From contig NZ_CP016177.1 in assembly GCF_001677275.1 (NCBI RefSeq), positions 806,001 through 870,000 on the forward strand: a stretch of 64,000 nucleotides of DNA, read 5' to 3'. Positions 53,325 to 62,024 of the stretch are shown here, one piece after another. The stretch is from Vibrio breoganii. GTDB taxonomy: Bacteria > Pseudomonadota > Gammaproteobacteria > Enterobacterales > Vibrionaceae. Both the position numbers and the translations under genes were made by a program. The notes below the pieces were generated by a model. The model made no database searches. It saw only the letters and a program-made list of their open reading frames with translations, and had not been told where the DNA came from. Positions within the stretch are counted from its first letter, which is position 1. Every line of letters begins with the position of its first letter.

Positions 53325-53402
53325 TAATTTGACAAAGTCGTTTAACAGGCATTCCCGAGCGCTTCTATTGGGAATCTACCTATTCGTGATTCTATTGAAA
53401 AG

Positions 53403-53427
53403 GTCCCCGATAAAAGACGTCGGGGAC
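53403..53427. terminator. stem-loop after the IS110 transposase gene
   Basis: GTCCCCGA and TCGGGGAC form a perfect 8-base stem around 9 bases. No T-run. It may be a weak terminator or part of the element's right end. Confidence 0.45.
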
Positions 53428-53468
53428 GACATAAGTTTAGCTATTGTGGTGATCATGATGACCACGTC

Positions 53469-53489
53469 ATTCCAGCCTTGAGCTGGAAT
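53469..53489. repeat. palindromic intergenic repeat (REP-like)
   Basis: ATTCCAGC and GCTGGAAT form a perfect 8-base palindrome around CTTGA. A diverged copy is at 51970. The form, GTCATTCCAGC...GCTGGAATC, resembles dispersed repeats common in vibrio intergenic regions. Confidence 0.6.
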
Positions 53490-53544
53490 CTTAGAGGGTG
53501 CGGGACTTGGTATTAGTCAATCAACAGCTATCACTGCACTTCTC

Positions 53545-54432
53545 TCAATCGTAATCACCAGTCTTACCAGTGATCTTCACCACCCGCTCTTCATGCTCGG
53601 GTAGTTCACTGCCACAGTGCTTGCAATGAAAGGCATCAGGTTCGTGGTCGTTTTTCATACAATTTGGGCACATCACAAGATCTCTATGGTCTCGATAGAC
53701 TTTTTTCTGCTGTTTCACCTCTTGGCTCATTTCTGCGGTAATAATGCCGGTGGGTACCGCCAGAATTGAGTAACCGAGTAGCATGGTCAGCGATGCTATT
53801 GCTCTGCCTAATGTGGTGACTGGGGAGATGTCGCCGTAACCAACAGTGGTGATGGTTACGATAGCCCAATAAATACTGGTCGGAATACTGGTAAAGCCGT
53901 TCTCTGGGCCTTCGATGATGTAGAGCAACGCACCAAAGATAGTGACCAAAATGGCCACCATGCTAAAGAAGATAAAAATCTTACGTCTAGAGTTCCAAAG
54001 GGAGCGCATGATGATATTGGAATCTTGAATGTATTGAACCAATTTCAAGATTCTGAAGATGCGCATTACCCTCAGCAGCCTTACAACCCCTAGGAAATGC
54101 GCGTTTGGCACTAGCAGTGCTATATAGAAGGGTAAGATGGCCATAAGGTCTACGAAGCCGTAGAAGCTCTTAGCGTAAGCCCAAGGCTTAGGTGAGCAAT
54201 ACAGGCGCAATAGGTACTCTACGGTGAAGAGGGCAGTGAATAGGATTTCAAGATAATTAAGCTGCGTTCCCCACCTTTGACTTACCGATTCTACAGAGCC
54301 CATGATCAACACCAGCAAAGAGCCGATGATGGAAGCAATCAAACAGATATCGAACCAGCGACCTAGGGGCGTATCGGTACGAAAAATGATCACATAAAGT
54401 CTGTATCTAAAAGTATGTTCTGGATGCGGCAT
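53545..54432 (-). CDS. voltage-gated potassium-channel-like ion transporter with zinc-ribbon tail
   Basis: A 295-residue inner-membrane protein with six hydrophobic segments. A positively charged S4-like helix (RLLRVMRIFRILKLV, about 115-130) indicates voltage sensing. The pore has the potassium selectivity filter TVGYGD (about residue 195). The C-terminus carries two CxxC knuckles (CPNCMKND and CKHCGSE), a zinc-ribbon-like tail that is unusual for this family. Stands alone between the IS110 element and a MarC gene. Confidence 0.9.
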   Translation of the reverse strand: MPHPEHTFRYRLYVIIFRTDTPLGRWFDICLIASIIGSLLVLIMGSVESVSQRWGTQLNYLEILFTALFTVEYLLRLYCSPKPWAYAKSFYGFVDLMAILPFYIALLVPNAHFLGVVRLLRVMRIFRILKLVQYIQDSNIIMRSLWNSRRKIFIFFSMVAILVTIFGALLYIIEGPENGFTSIPTSIYWAIVTITTVGYGDISPVTTLGRAIASLTMLLGYSILAVPTGIITAEMSQEVKQQKKVYRDHRDLVMCPNCMKNDHEPDAFHCKHCGSELPEHEERVVKITGKTGDYD

Positions 54433-54530
54433 ATCAAATTAACTTAAATCAGTAATAACAATAGGATAGCACGTAGATTTAAGGCAGCTCGAAAAAGAAA
54501 CCTGGAGTACATATTTGTTTAACTAGAACG

Positions 54531-54557
54531 AAAAAAGCACCTAAAAGGTGCTTTTTT
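54531..54557. terminator. bidirectional terminator between MarC-type and ion-channel genes
   Basis: AAAAAAGCACC and GGTGCTTTTTT form a perfect stem with a TAAAA loop. T-runs exist on both strands. It lies 32 bases beyond the stop of the MarC-type gene. Confidence 0.9.
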
Positions 54558-54588
54558 GTACGAATACGTATGTATTTCCAGAAAGTGC

Positions 54589-55230
54589 TTAGCTCATCAA
54601 GCCAGGGAATAGCGCTCCAATTCCGTTGGCAATGAACTCTATGCCCAGCGCACCCAAAATTAAACCCATGATACGTGTGATGACGTTGATTCCTGTTTGC
54701 CCTAAAAAACGTACGATGAAAGGGGCAGAGCGGAACAACACCCAACAGCAAAAAGAGAACACAATAACGGTAATGGTGACCGCTACATAATCTATTGGAC
54801 CTGTGTGATTTGATCCAAATACGATGGTCGAACTGATCGCACCTGGTCCGGCCATTAGCGGCATTGCTAGTGGAACTACGCCCACTTGTTCCTTACTAAT
54901 ACTCTCTGCTTTTTCTTGCTTGTTTTGTTTTTGCTCACCCAATTGGCCGTTCATCATGGCAAAGGCGATGCTGACCAAAAGTAAGCCACCTGCAATACGA
55001 AATGAGTCTAGAGAGATACTAAACACATCAAGCAACATCTGACCTGCAAACAAAGACACAATCAAAATTACCGCTACAGCAATGTTCGCTGTTGAGGCCG
55101 TTTTAATGCGTTCTTCTGGAGATAGATGATTCGTTAATGACACGAAAATCGGCATGATGCCCACAGGGTTAACTATGGCAAATAAGCCAACAAAAAACTG
55201 TAGATATACAGCAACGTTTATACCTTGCAT
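54589..55230 (-). CDS. ychE: MarC-family membrane protein (YchE type)
   Basis: A 213-residue protein with six hydrophobic segments. FAIVNPVGIMPIFVSLT near residues 17-33 and PLAMPLMAGPGAISSTIV (about 122-139) are the paired MarC signatures with the NPxG/AGPG motifs. E. coli YchE (215 residues) is also beside adhE, which supports the assignment. The family has been called NAAT transporter, but its function is unsettled. Confidence 0.88.
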   Translation of the reverse strand: MQGINVAVYLQFFVGLFAIVNPVGIMPIFVSLTNHLSPEERIKTASTANIAVAVILIVSLFAGQMLLDVFSISLDSFRIAGGLLLVSIAFAMMNGQLGEQKQNKQEKAESISKEQVGVVPLAMPLMAGPGAISSTIVFGSNHTGPIDYVAVTITVIVFSFCCWVLFRSAPFIVRFLGQTGINVITRIMGLILGALGIEFIANGIGALFPGLMS

Positions 55231-55833
55231 TAGCGAGCCTTAATAAGAAAAACAGGGTGTAAGAAAATTCCGCGCTACTTTAATCAAGGACGAGAAATTA
55301 CGCCAGTGAAACTTTCAAGTATTCACCTGAAGTTTTCTAAATCATAGTGCATTTGCCATTAGATAAACTAATGCAAGAATTTTGGTGTTTAGCGAGAATG
55401 ATGCAGTGTGTTTTTTATGCTAAAAGAAAAGAGTAGTACGATCTTATAAAGAAGGATAAAAAATAAAAAGCCTAGTAAAATTTCTCGTTGTCCTATACCC
55501 AACAATGGTTATACTAGGGTCTGGCACGTTTTAGACGGCCTACAGAATTTGAAAATTTATGACGTAATGGAATTTTAATTACGTAGTAATAGATGTACTT
55601 TCATGGATGAGATCAGGGTCACAGATTGGTGTATTTGTCATACAATATGGCATTTAGAATTAGCTTAGCTAATAACCATTTGGTGGTAGTTCTTTCAAAC
55701 TAAGTGATCTGAATCAATTTTATTCGCAGAGTGAAATAATATACTCGTCTGTGAAAGCTATTTACTAAGTTGTGTTGTTTAGCGAACAAACCTTACTAAA
55801 AAGTTTTTAATTTAAAATATCTAGGAGATAATT
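55231..55833. other. long divergent intergenic region upstream of adhE
   Basis: A 603-base gap, mostly AT-rich, with no supported gene. It contains the FNR-like site at 55704 and must hold the adhE promoter and a long leader. No Rex-type palindrome was seen. Confidence 0.45.
55704..55717. promoter_or_regulatory. FNR-like site upstream of adhE
   Basis: GTGATCTGAATCAA matches the FNR consensus TTGAT-N4-ATCAA at 9 of 10 fixed positions. It lies 117 bases before the adhE start. Anaerobic activation of adhE would make biological sense; binding is inferred. Confidence 0.5.
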
Positions 55834-58506
55834 ATGCCTGTAACTAATATGGCTGAACTGGACGCTCTAGTAGCTCGCGTTAAAGCGGCTCAGGAAGAGT
55901 TCTCAACTTTTTCTCAAGAAAAAGTTGATGCAATCTTCCGTGCGGCTTCTCTAGCAGCTAACCACGCTCGTATTCCACTAGCTCAACAAGCAGTTGCGGA
56001 ATCTGGCATGGGCATTGTTGAAGATAAAGTGATCAAGAACCACTTTGCTTCTGAGTTTATCTACAACAAATACAAAGACGAAAAAACCTGTGGCATCTTA
56101 GAAGAAGATGACAACCTAGGCACAATGACTATCGCAGAACCTGTTGGTATCATCTGTGGTATCGTTCCAACAACGAACCCAACATCTACTGCAATCTTCA
56201 AATCTTTAATTTCTCTTAAAACACGTAACGGCATCATCTTCTCGCCACACCCACGTGCTAAGAACTCTACTAACGATGCAGCTAAACTAGTTCTAGATGC
56301 AGCAGTAGCAGCGGGTGCTCCAAAAGACATCATCGGTTGGATTGACCAGCCTTCAGTTGAGCTATCTAACGGCCTAATGAAGCACGACGGCATCGCTCTT
56401 ATCCTTGCTACTGGTGGTCCAGGCATGGTTAAAGCAGCTTACTCTTCTGGTAAGCCAGCAATCGGTGTTGGTGCGGGTAACGTTCCAGTAGTTATCGACG
56501 AAACTGCAGACATCAAGCGTGCTGTAGCTTCTATCCTTATGTCTAAGACGTTCGATAACGGCGTAGTGTGTGCTTCTGAGCAGGCTGCAATCGTTGTTGA
56601 CGAAGTATACGACGAAGTTAAAGAGCGTTTTGCTTCTCATAAAGCGTACGTTCTGTCTAAAGCTGAAGCGAACAAGGTTCGTAAAGTACTGCTTATCGAT
56701 GGCAACCTAAACGCTAAGATCGTAGGTCAACCTGCTCCAGCAATCGCTGAAATGGCGGGTGTTAAAGTTCCTGCTGACACTAAAGTTCTAGTAGGTGAAG
56801 GTCTAGGTAAGGTTTCTTACGACGACGAGTTCGCACACGAGAAACTATCTCCAACTCTAGGCCTGTTCCGTGCTGACAACTTCGAAGACGCTGTTGCTCA
56901 AGCAGTAACTATGGTTGAGATTGGCGGTATCGGTCACACATCTGGCCTATACACTAACCAAGATACTAACGCAGACCGTATCCGTTACTTCGGTGACAAG
57001 ATGAAGACTGCACGTATCCTAATCAACATCCCTACTACTCACGGTGGTATCGGTGACCTTTACAACTTCAACGTTGCACCTTCTCTAACTCTAGGTTGTG
57101 GTTCTTGGGGTGGTAACTCTATCTCTGAGAACGTAGGTCCTAAGCACCTTATCAACAAGAAAACTGTAGCGAAGCGAGCTGAAAACATGTTGTGGCACAA
57201 ACTACCTAAGTCTATCTACTTCCGTCGTGGTAGCCTTCCAATCGCTCTTAGCGACCTAGAAGGTAAGAAACGCGCATTCCTAGTTACTGACCGTTTCCTA
57301 TTCAACAATGGTTACGCTGATGACGTAGTTAAACTACTTAAAGCTCAAGGCATCGAAGTTCAAGTATTCTTCGACGTAGAAGCAGATCCAACACTATCTG
57401 TTGTTGAGAAAGGCGCTGAAGCAATGAAGAGCTTCCAGCCTGACGTTATCCTAGCTCTAGGTGGCGGTTCTCCAATGGATGCGGCTAAGATCATGTGGGT
57501 AATGTACGAGCACCCAGAAACGCACTTCGCTGAACTAGCGATGCGCTTCATGGACATCCGTAAGCGTATCTATAAGTTCCCTAAAATGGGTCAAAAAGCT
57601 GAGCTTGTATGTATCACTACAACTTCAGGTACAGGTTCAGAGGTTACTCCATTCGCTGTTGTTACAGACGACAAGACGGGTGCTAAGTACCCACTAGCTG
57701 ACTACGAAATCACGCCAAACATGGCTATCGTTGATGCGAACCTTGTAATGAACATGCCTAAGTCTCTAACAGCGTTTGGTGGTTACGATGCAGTAACTCA
57801 CGCACTAGAAGCTTACGTTTCTGTTCTTGCTAACGAATACTCTGACGGTCAAGCTCTACAAGCACTTAAGATGCTTAAAGAGTACCTACCTTCAAGCTAC
57901 GCGAATGGTGCTGCTGACCCAATCGCTCGTGAGAAAGTACACAACGCAGCAACTATCGCTGGTGTTGCATTTGCGAACGCATTCCTAGGTGTGTGTCACT
58001 CAATGGCTCACAAAATTGGTGCTGAGTTCCACTTGCCACACGGTCTTGCTAACGCACTACTTATCTCTAACGTTGTTCGTTACAACGCGAACGATAACCC
58101 AACTAAGCAAACTGCATTCTCTCAGTACGACCGTCCGCAAGCACGTCGTCGTTACGCTGAAGTTGCAGACCACCTAGGCCTAAGCCAAGAAGGTGACCGT
58201 ACAGCTCAGAAGATTGAACGTCTTCTAACTTGGTTGGACGAGCTTAAGACTGACCTAGACATTCCTAAGTCAATCAAAGAAGCGGGTGTTTCTGAAGCAG
58301 ACTTCGTTGCTAAGCTTGATGAGCTAGCGGTTGAAGCGTTCGATGACCAATGTACTGGTGCTAACCCACGTTACCCTCTAATCACAGAGCTAAAAGAAGT
58401 TCTAATGGCTGCTTACCACGGTACTGCATTCGTTGAAGGTGAAACGTTCGAAGGTACTACAGTAATCAAGAAAAAAGCTGACCAAAAGCCAGCTAAAGCG
58501 AAGTAA
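55834..58506 (+). CDS. adhE: bifunctional aldehyde-alcohol dehydrogenase AdhE
   Basis: An 890-residue fermentation enzyme that reduces acetyl-CoA to acetaldehyde and then ethanol, regenerating NAD+; it forms spirosome filaments. The N-terminal aldehyde dehydrogenase domain (about 1-440) has its catalytic cysteine in NGVVCASEQ (about residue 246). The C-terminal iron-dependent alcohol dehydrogenase (about 450-870) has GGGSPMDAAK (about 546), GTGSEVTPFAV (about 605) and metal-ligand histidines in FHLPHGLANA. E. coli AdhE is 891 residues. AGGAG lies 8 bases upstream. Codon bias is very strong, indicating high expression. Confidence 0.98.
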   Translation: MPVTNMAELDALVARVKAAQEEFSTFSQEKVDAIFRAASLAANHARIPLAQQAVAESGMGIVEDKVIKNHFASEFIYNKYKDEKTCGILEEDDNLGTMTIAEPVGIICGIVPTTNPTSTAIFKSLISLKTRNGIIFSPHPRAKNSTNDAAKLVLDAAVAAGAPKDIIGWIDQPSVELSNGLMKHDGIALILATGGPGMVKAAYSSGKPAIGVGAGNVPVVIDETADIKRAVASILMSKTFDNGVVCASEQAAIVVDEVYDEVKERFASHKAYVLSKAEANKVRKVLLIDGNLNAKIVGQPAPAIAEMAGVKVPADTKVLVGEGLGKVSYDDEFAHEKLSPTLGLFRADNFEDAVAQAVTMVEIGGIGHTSGLYTNQDTNADRIRYFGDKMKTARILINIPTTHGGIGDLYNFNVAPSLTLGCGSWGGNSISENVGPKHLINKKTVAKRAENMLWHKLPKSIYFRRGSLPIALSDLEGKKRAFLVTDRFLFNNGYADDVVKLLKAQGIEVQVFFDVEADPTLSVVEKGAEAMKSFQPDVILALGGGSPMDAAKIMWVMYEHPETHFAELAMRFMDIRKRIYKFPKMGQKAELVCITTTSGTGSEVTPFAVVTDDKTGAKYPLADYEITPNMAIVDANLVMNMPKSLTAFGGYDAVTHALEAYVSVLANEYSDGQALQALKMLKEYLPSSYANGAADPIAREKVHNAATIAGVAFANAFLGVCHSMAHKIGAEFHLPHGLANALLISNVVRYNANDNPTKQTAFSQYDRPQARRRYAEVADHLGLSQEGDRTAQKIERLLTWLDELKTDLDIPKSIKEAGVSEADFVAKLDELAVEAFDDQCTGANPRYPLITELKEVLMAAYHGTAFVEGETFEGTTVIKKKADQKPAKAK

Positions 58507-58521
58507 TTCGATTCTTGAATA

Positions 58522-58541
58522 GTGGGCTTGAAAGAGCCCAC
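58522..58541 (+). terminator. first hairpin after adhE
   Basis: GTGGGCT and AGCCCAC form a perfect 7-base stem with a TGAAAG loop. No T-run; it may protect the 3' end. Confidence 0.5.
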
Positions 58542-58552
58542 ACTGAATAGAC

Positions 58553-58586
58553 AAATCCCAGCGCTGAAAGGTGCTGGGATTTTTTA
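58553..58586 (+). terminator. adhE terminator
   Basis: AATCCCAGC and GCTGGGATT form a perfect 9-base stem around about 10 bases, followed by a T-run. Confidence 0.9.
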
Positions 58587-58610
58587 TGTGTGCTCGAAAA
58601 GAAGAAGATT

Positions 58611-58772
58611 ATACCAATCACACTATGTAAGTGTTCAGAAATAGCGAAGGAAAAATACTCAAGAACAAGGCAGAATTTTTCGATAAGTAGTTATTCTACA
58701 ATCAAAAATTCTAACGAAGTTATCGAGTATTTTAACCAGCTAGGCTGACCAGTTATTTAGTACGATTGGTAT
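58611..58772. repeat. MITE-like element with terminal inverted repeats, 162 bases
   Basis: The ends are ATACCAATC and GATTGGTAT, perfect 9-base inverted repeats. The interior is also roughly palindromic: AAAAATACTC (58651 region) with GAGTATTTTA near 58730, and AGAATTTTT with AAAAATTCT around the centre. No coding. The right end abuts the stop codon of the amidohydrolase gene. I recognise it as the type of dispersed non-autonomous repeat found in vibrio genomes. Confidence 0.75.
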
Positions 58773-59348
58773 CAAAATCGATATAAATTTTTAGGGTTAT
58801 CCACTAGCACTTTGTGGATAAGCGTTGCGTCGTTGTCTGTCTGCACTGACAACAGGTTCAATAAATGCACATCATCAGGCATGACGTTGCCGGCGATAGT
58901 TTCACTTGGATGTGGCCAATCTGTGCCCCATAGGATCTTGTTGGGATTGGTCGCTATATAGGCCTTACCAATAGCGAGAGTGTCAGCAAAGCTTGGCGAT
59001 CCAGATTCACTATCGTGATAAGCCGCCGATACCTTCACCCAAGCTTTGTTTGCGTTCATGAGCTGGCAGATAATCTCAAAAGCAGGGTGCTTCACTCCCT
59101 CTCCAGCGGGTAGGTGCCCTCTATGGTCAAATACCACATCACAAGGCAAAGAAAATAATAGATCTTTCATCGCAACTATCATGTCCGCGGTTACCCAAAA
59201 GCAGATATGCCAGTTGAGCGGCGCGATTTTTTCTGCGCAGCGCTGGATCAAGTCTAAATCTAGGTCTTTGAACTCGGTGATCATAAACCGAAGAAGTGGA
59301 CCCCAATGGTTGGACACATAAGCTAATTCCTTAAGTGGTTGATCCAGC

Positions 59349-60059
59349 TCATGCAGCGTATCTCTGCCTACCGAAGTAGACTTCATCAGGGGTTAGGTCA
59401 TTGAGGCCTTGATGGTTACGCTCCTCATTATAAAACACCATGTAGTGGCCGATTTCAAGTTCGGCTTCACGGGGCGTGGTGTAAGCTTTTAAGTAAACCT
59501 CCTCATATTTCAGACTTCGCCATAATCGCTCGATAAAAACGTTGTCGATCCAACGGCCTTTCCCATCCATGCTGATCCGTACGCTATGGTCGAGCAACTT
59601 CTGTGTGAACTCAGTACTGGTAAACTGGCTGCCCTGATCTGAGTTGAAGATATCGGGTGGTCCGTAGTGTTGAAGCGCATCTTCAAGAGCATCAATACAA
59701 AAGCCTGTATCCATGGTGTTCGAGAGGCGCCAAGACAACACCTTACGGCTGTACCAATCGATAATGGCAACCAAGTACAGGAACCCTTTAGCCATCGGAA
59801 TGTACGTGATATCAATAGCCCAAGCTTGGTTGGGGTAAGTAACTTCGATGTCACGCAATAGGTAGGGATAAACCTTGTGTGCTTTGTTCGCCAGTGTCGT
59901 TTTTGGCTTGGGATAAATCGCTCCAATGCCCATTTCACGCATGATCCGAACGATACGCTTGCGATTAACCTTATGGCCTTTTTTAGCCAGCTCAGTTCGA
60001 ACACGCCTACTGCCCATGAACGGATACTGAAGGTGAATTTCGTCAATCATTCGACGCAA
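59349..60059 (-). CDS. IS3-family transposase OrfB (catalytic part)
   Basis: From the first ATG, 236 residues with the rve integrase core: D in WAIDITYIPMAKG, D in IFNSDQGSQFTS, E in NVFIERLWRSLKYE. The same frame is open upstream to about 60200 (RAQRKSSLDKSTQLPIKRQ, then CELLNIARSTAYYQP), so the true product is probably an OrfAB fusion formed by -1 slippage on the T-run near 60215. Confidence 0.92.
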   Translation of the reverse strand: MRRMIDEIHLQYPFMGSRRVRTELAKKGHKVNRKRIVRIMREMGIGAIYPKPKTTLANKAHKVYPYLLRDIEVTYPNQAWAIDITYIPMAKGFLYLVAIIDWYSRKVLSWRLSNTMDTGFCIDALEDALQHYGPPDIFNSDQGSQFTSTEFTQKLLDHSVRISMDGKGRWIDNVFIERLWRSLKYEEVYLKAYTTPREAELEIGHYMVFYNEERNHQGLNDLTPDEVYFGRQRYAA

Positions 60060-60190
60060 TTCAATCTCCTCAGTAGAAAGTCCGATGGGTTGGTAATAAG
60101 CCGTAGAGCGAGCAATATTAAGAAGCTCGCACTGGCGCTTTATCGGTAGTTGGGTGGATTTATCCAGCGAACTCTTTCGCTGTGCTCGAT

Positions 60191-60472
60191 CTAACGACCG
60201 AGCACTTTCGCCAAAAAATCATTTTCCATGGTCAATTGACCGATCTTAGCGTGAAGTTTGTCCACTTCTTCAGAATTGTCTTTGCCCAACTGACTTTCAG
60301 AGGCAAAGATCATGGCTGCATTTTCAAGCAGCTCTTTCTTCCATGTTGAGATCTGGTTGGGGTGCAGGTTGTACTTCTGTGCTAACTCAGCGACAGTTTT
60401 ATCACCTTTAGCGGCAGCCAATGCCACCTTAGCTTTAAATTCGGGAGAGTGGTTTCTGCGTTTTCTAGTCAT
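60191..60472 (-). CDS. IS3-family transposase OrfA
   Basis: A 93-residue helix-turn-helix protein (RRNHSPEFKAKVALAA, YNLHPNQISTWKKEL) with a C-terminal coiled coil (EEVDKLHAKIGQLTMEN). It ends FLAKVLGR just after the T-run that is the likely frameshift site. Confidence 0.92.
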   Translation of the reverse strand: MTRKRRNHSPEFKAKVALAAAKGDKTVAELAQKYNLHPNQISTWKKELLENAAMIFASESQLGKDNSEEVDKLHAKIGQLTMENDFLAKVLGR

Positions 60473-60998
60473 AATCTGCTCCAGTATTTCTGGGTACTAT
60501 CAAAACAGATCAATCACTTAAAGTCATGTCCGAAAATCGGGGACCACTTCTCGAATTCCGCATACACCTAGACTGTCCATTTGTTGTAGTTGAGAAACAG
60601 AGAAGCTGTCATCGATAGTTACAACAGCGCGAGCGCTATCTCCAAGTTGTTGCATCGCATCTAGGGTGCATTGATTATCATTGCCGTAGGCAGAAGGGGT
60701 CACGATTACATTTCTCGAAAAGCCAATTTTGCTCTGTAACTGTTGGTACATAGGAACAGTGGCAGTGGGAATGTTAGTGGTGTCTTCGGCACGATAAGCA
60801 AAACTATCGGGGTCAAAGATGTGATGGTGACAGTCACAGCTACCCTCAGGTACAGCAAGGGATAGAGACTCCTTGCTAGTGGTAAAAGGTATGTTGTCGC
60901 CTGATGATAAATTTTGTTTGGTCATGGAAATATCGCTGAATATCCGTGTGATTCAGTATAGAGGATAGAACTTCTATTACTTAAGATAAATCATTGAT

Positions 60999-61676
60999 TT
61001 ACCATGACATTACACGGCCGTTGAACGAGTCGTTTGACACAATGTACTCAGTGTTTCTTATCAATTCTTCTCGAATGTTCGCAAAGCTGTTTTGATAGTC
61101 ATCATGACGAGAGTGATGCACGCTAGGCAAGATCCCACCAACGCGAATATCAAAGGGATTGAGTTCCTTAGCCCAGCTCTTTGTTAGGCCACTGACCATA
61201 GAGCTTGTGCTTTCGGTACCAATGATAGAGTCGGAGCGTTCATTGGTCAGGATATTAACAATTACCCCTTGCTGGTGATTCTTACGCATTTGTTCTGCGC
61301 AAGCGTGTCCGCAACTGAATAGCGACTGAACAAGGTGAGAAAATTGAGCACTAAACTCTTCTGCTGGAGTCGGGCTCACCAGAGTCGGTAATGGGTGGTT
61401 TTCCCAGTTATTAATCAGGATATCAACACCATGGTTGTAGAAGCTCTCAATGTAGCTAAACATATCATCGACATTATGCTGCGTATCGTCAGGTAGGGCA
61501 TAGGTACACACATTAAAGCCAGACTCTATACATTCTCTGTATGTGCCTTTGAGGAGTGATGCATTTTTGTCTGTAATGACAACCTTTGCTCCAAGAGAGG
61601 CAAAGTGAAGGGCAAGAGTCCTTCCAAGTATCGTTCCAGCCGAGGTAATTAATACCACGGAATTGTGAATAACCAT
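60999..61676 (-). CDS. SDR-family protein lacking the usual catalytic residues
   Basis: A 225-residue Rossmann-fold protein. The nucleotide motif is VVLITSAGTILGRTLA (TSAGTILG in place of the common TGxxxGIG). Where classic SDRs have YxxxK before LTKSLAKEL, this reads TESTSS before SGLTKSWAKEL, so tyrosine and lysine are both missing. NNWENHP is at the NNAG position. It may be a pseudo-enzyme or a divergent SDR. ATG 61676 has CAGGTGG upstream; a start 16 codons earlier is open but atypical. It precedes the split amidohydrolase by 73 bases and may have formed an operon with it. Confidence 0.8.
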   Translation of the reverse strand: MVIHNSVVLITSAGTILGRTLALHFASLGAKVVITDKNASLLKGTYRECIESGFNVCTYALPDDTQHNVDDMFSYIESFYNHGVDILINNWENHPLPTLVSPTPAEEFSAQFSHLVQSLFSCGHACAEQMRKNHQQGVIVNILTNERSDSIIGTESTSSMVSGLTKSWAKELNPFDIRVGGILPSVHHSRHDDYQNSFANIREELIRNTEYIVSNDSFNGRVMSW

Positions 61677-61977
61677 TGTTGACCACCTGATTTTTCCAGA
61701 GCTTAAATTTAAACTACTGATCACCGCAGTGACAAATAGAGGGCTTAATAGCCCTCTATAAATGAATCCGCTAGTTGGATCTAAGAGCCATGTCTGACTA
61801 ATAGTTATACGATCGAATATAGTGAATAAGATGTGAACAAGGTGGTGATTTCTTGTGTTTATGATGGGCGATTACTTGAACTAAGGAGTAGCTCACAGTT
61901 TGTATGATAGAGGCAGCAAGAACTAATGGAAATTTGTATGAGTTATCATGCTTAGTGCATAATCACCCACTACAAAC
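61677..61977. other. intergenic region between SDR gene and sodB terminator
   Basis: About 300 bases with the SDR promoter region. A short inverted repeat TAGAGGGCTTAATAGCCCTCTA near 61737-61758 (TAGAGGGCT/AGCCCTCTA) is a perfect 9-base stem. No gene is seen. Confidence 0.5.
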
Positions 61978-62006
61978 AAAAAAGGCTACCTATTTAGGCA
62001 GCCTTT
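61978..62006 (-). terminator. sodB terminator
   Basis: On the minus strand AAGGCTGCC and GGTAGCCTT pair (one G-T) around TAAATA, followed by T residues. Confidence 0.85.
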
Positions 62007-62024
62007 TCATTATAAATCAACTAA

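Larger units (their letters stand above)
59292..60551 (-). mobile_element. IS3-family insertion sequence, 1260 bases, with CGA target duplication
   Basis: Ends are AGAAGTGGACCCC (left) and AGAAGTGGTCCCC (right, minus strand), with GGACA following in each. The 3-base direct repeat CGA lies at 59289-59291 and 60552-60554. Excision in silico restores the host gene exactly, so the ends are well supported. Recent insertion is likely because the duplication is intact. Confidence 0.92.
58772..60925 (-). pseudogene. amidohydrolase (2-pyrone-4,6-dicarboxylate lactonase-like) gene split by an IS3-family element
   Basis: The 5' part (60925-60552) encodes SCDCHHHIFDP, with the metal-binding HxH of amidohydrolases, and ends GVCGIR. 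The 3' part (59288-58772) encodes FMITEFKDLD, VFDHRGHLPAGEGVKHP and ILWGTDWPHPS with the late aspartate. Removing the IS and one CGA copy restores a continuous 296-residue frame (GVCGIRFMITEF). The gene is therefore an inactivated amidohydrolase_2 family member. The stop (TGA) lies at the edge of the MITE-like repeat, so the natural C-terminus may have been altered. An SDR gene lies upstream on the same strand. Confidence 0.9.

Noticed and set aside
58772..59386. 204-codon amidohydrolase as a complete gene
   Set aside because: Its N-terminal residues derive from the IS end; it is only the 3' part of the split gene.
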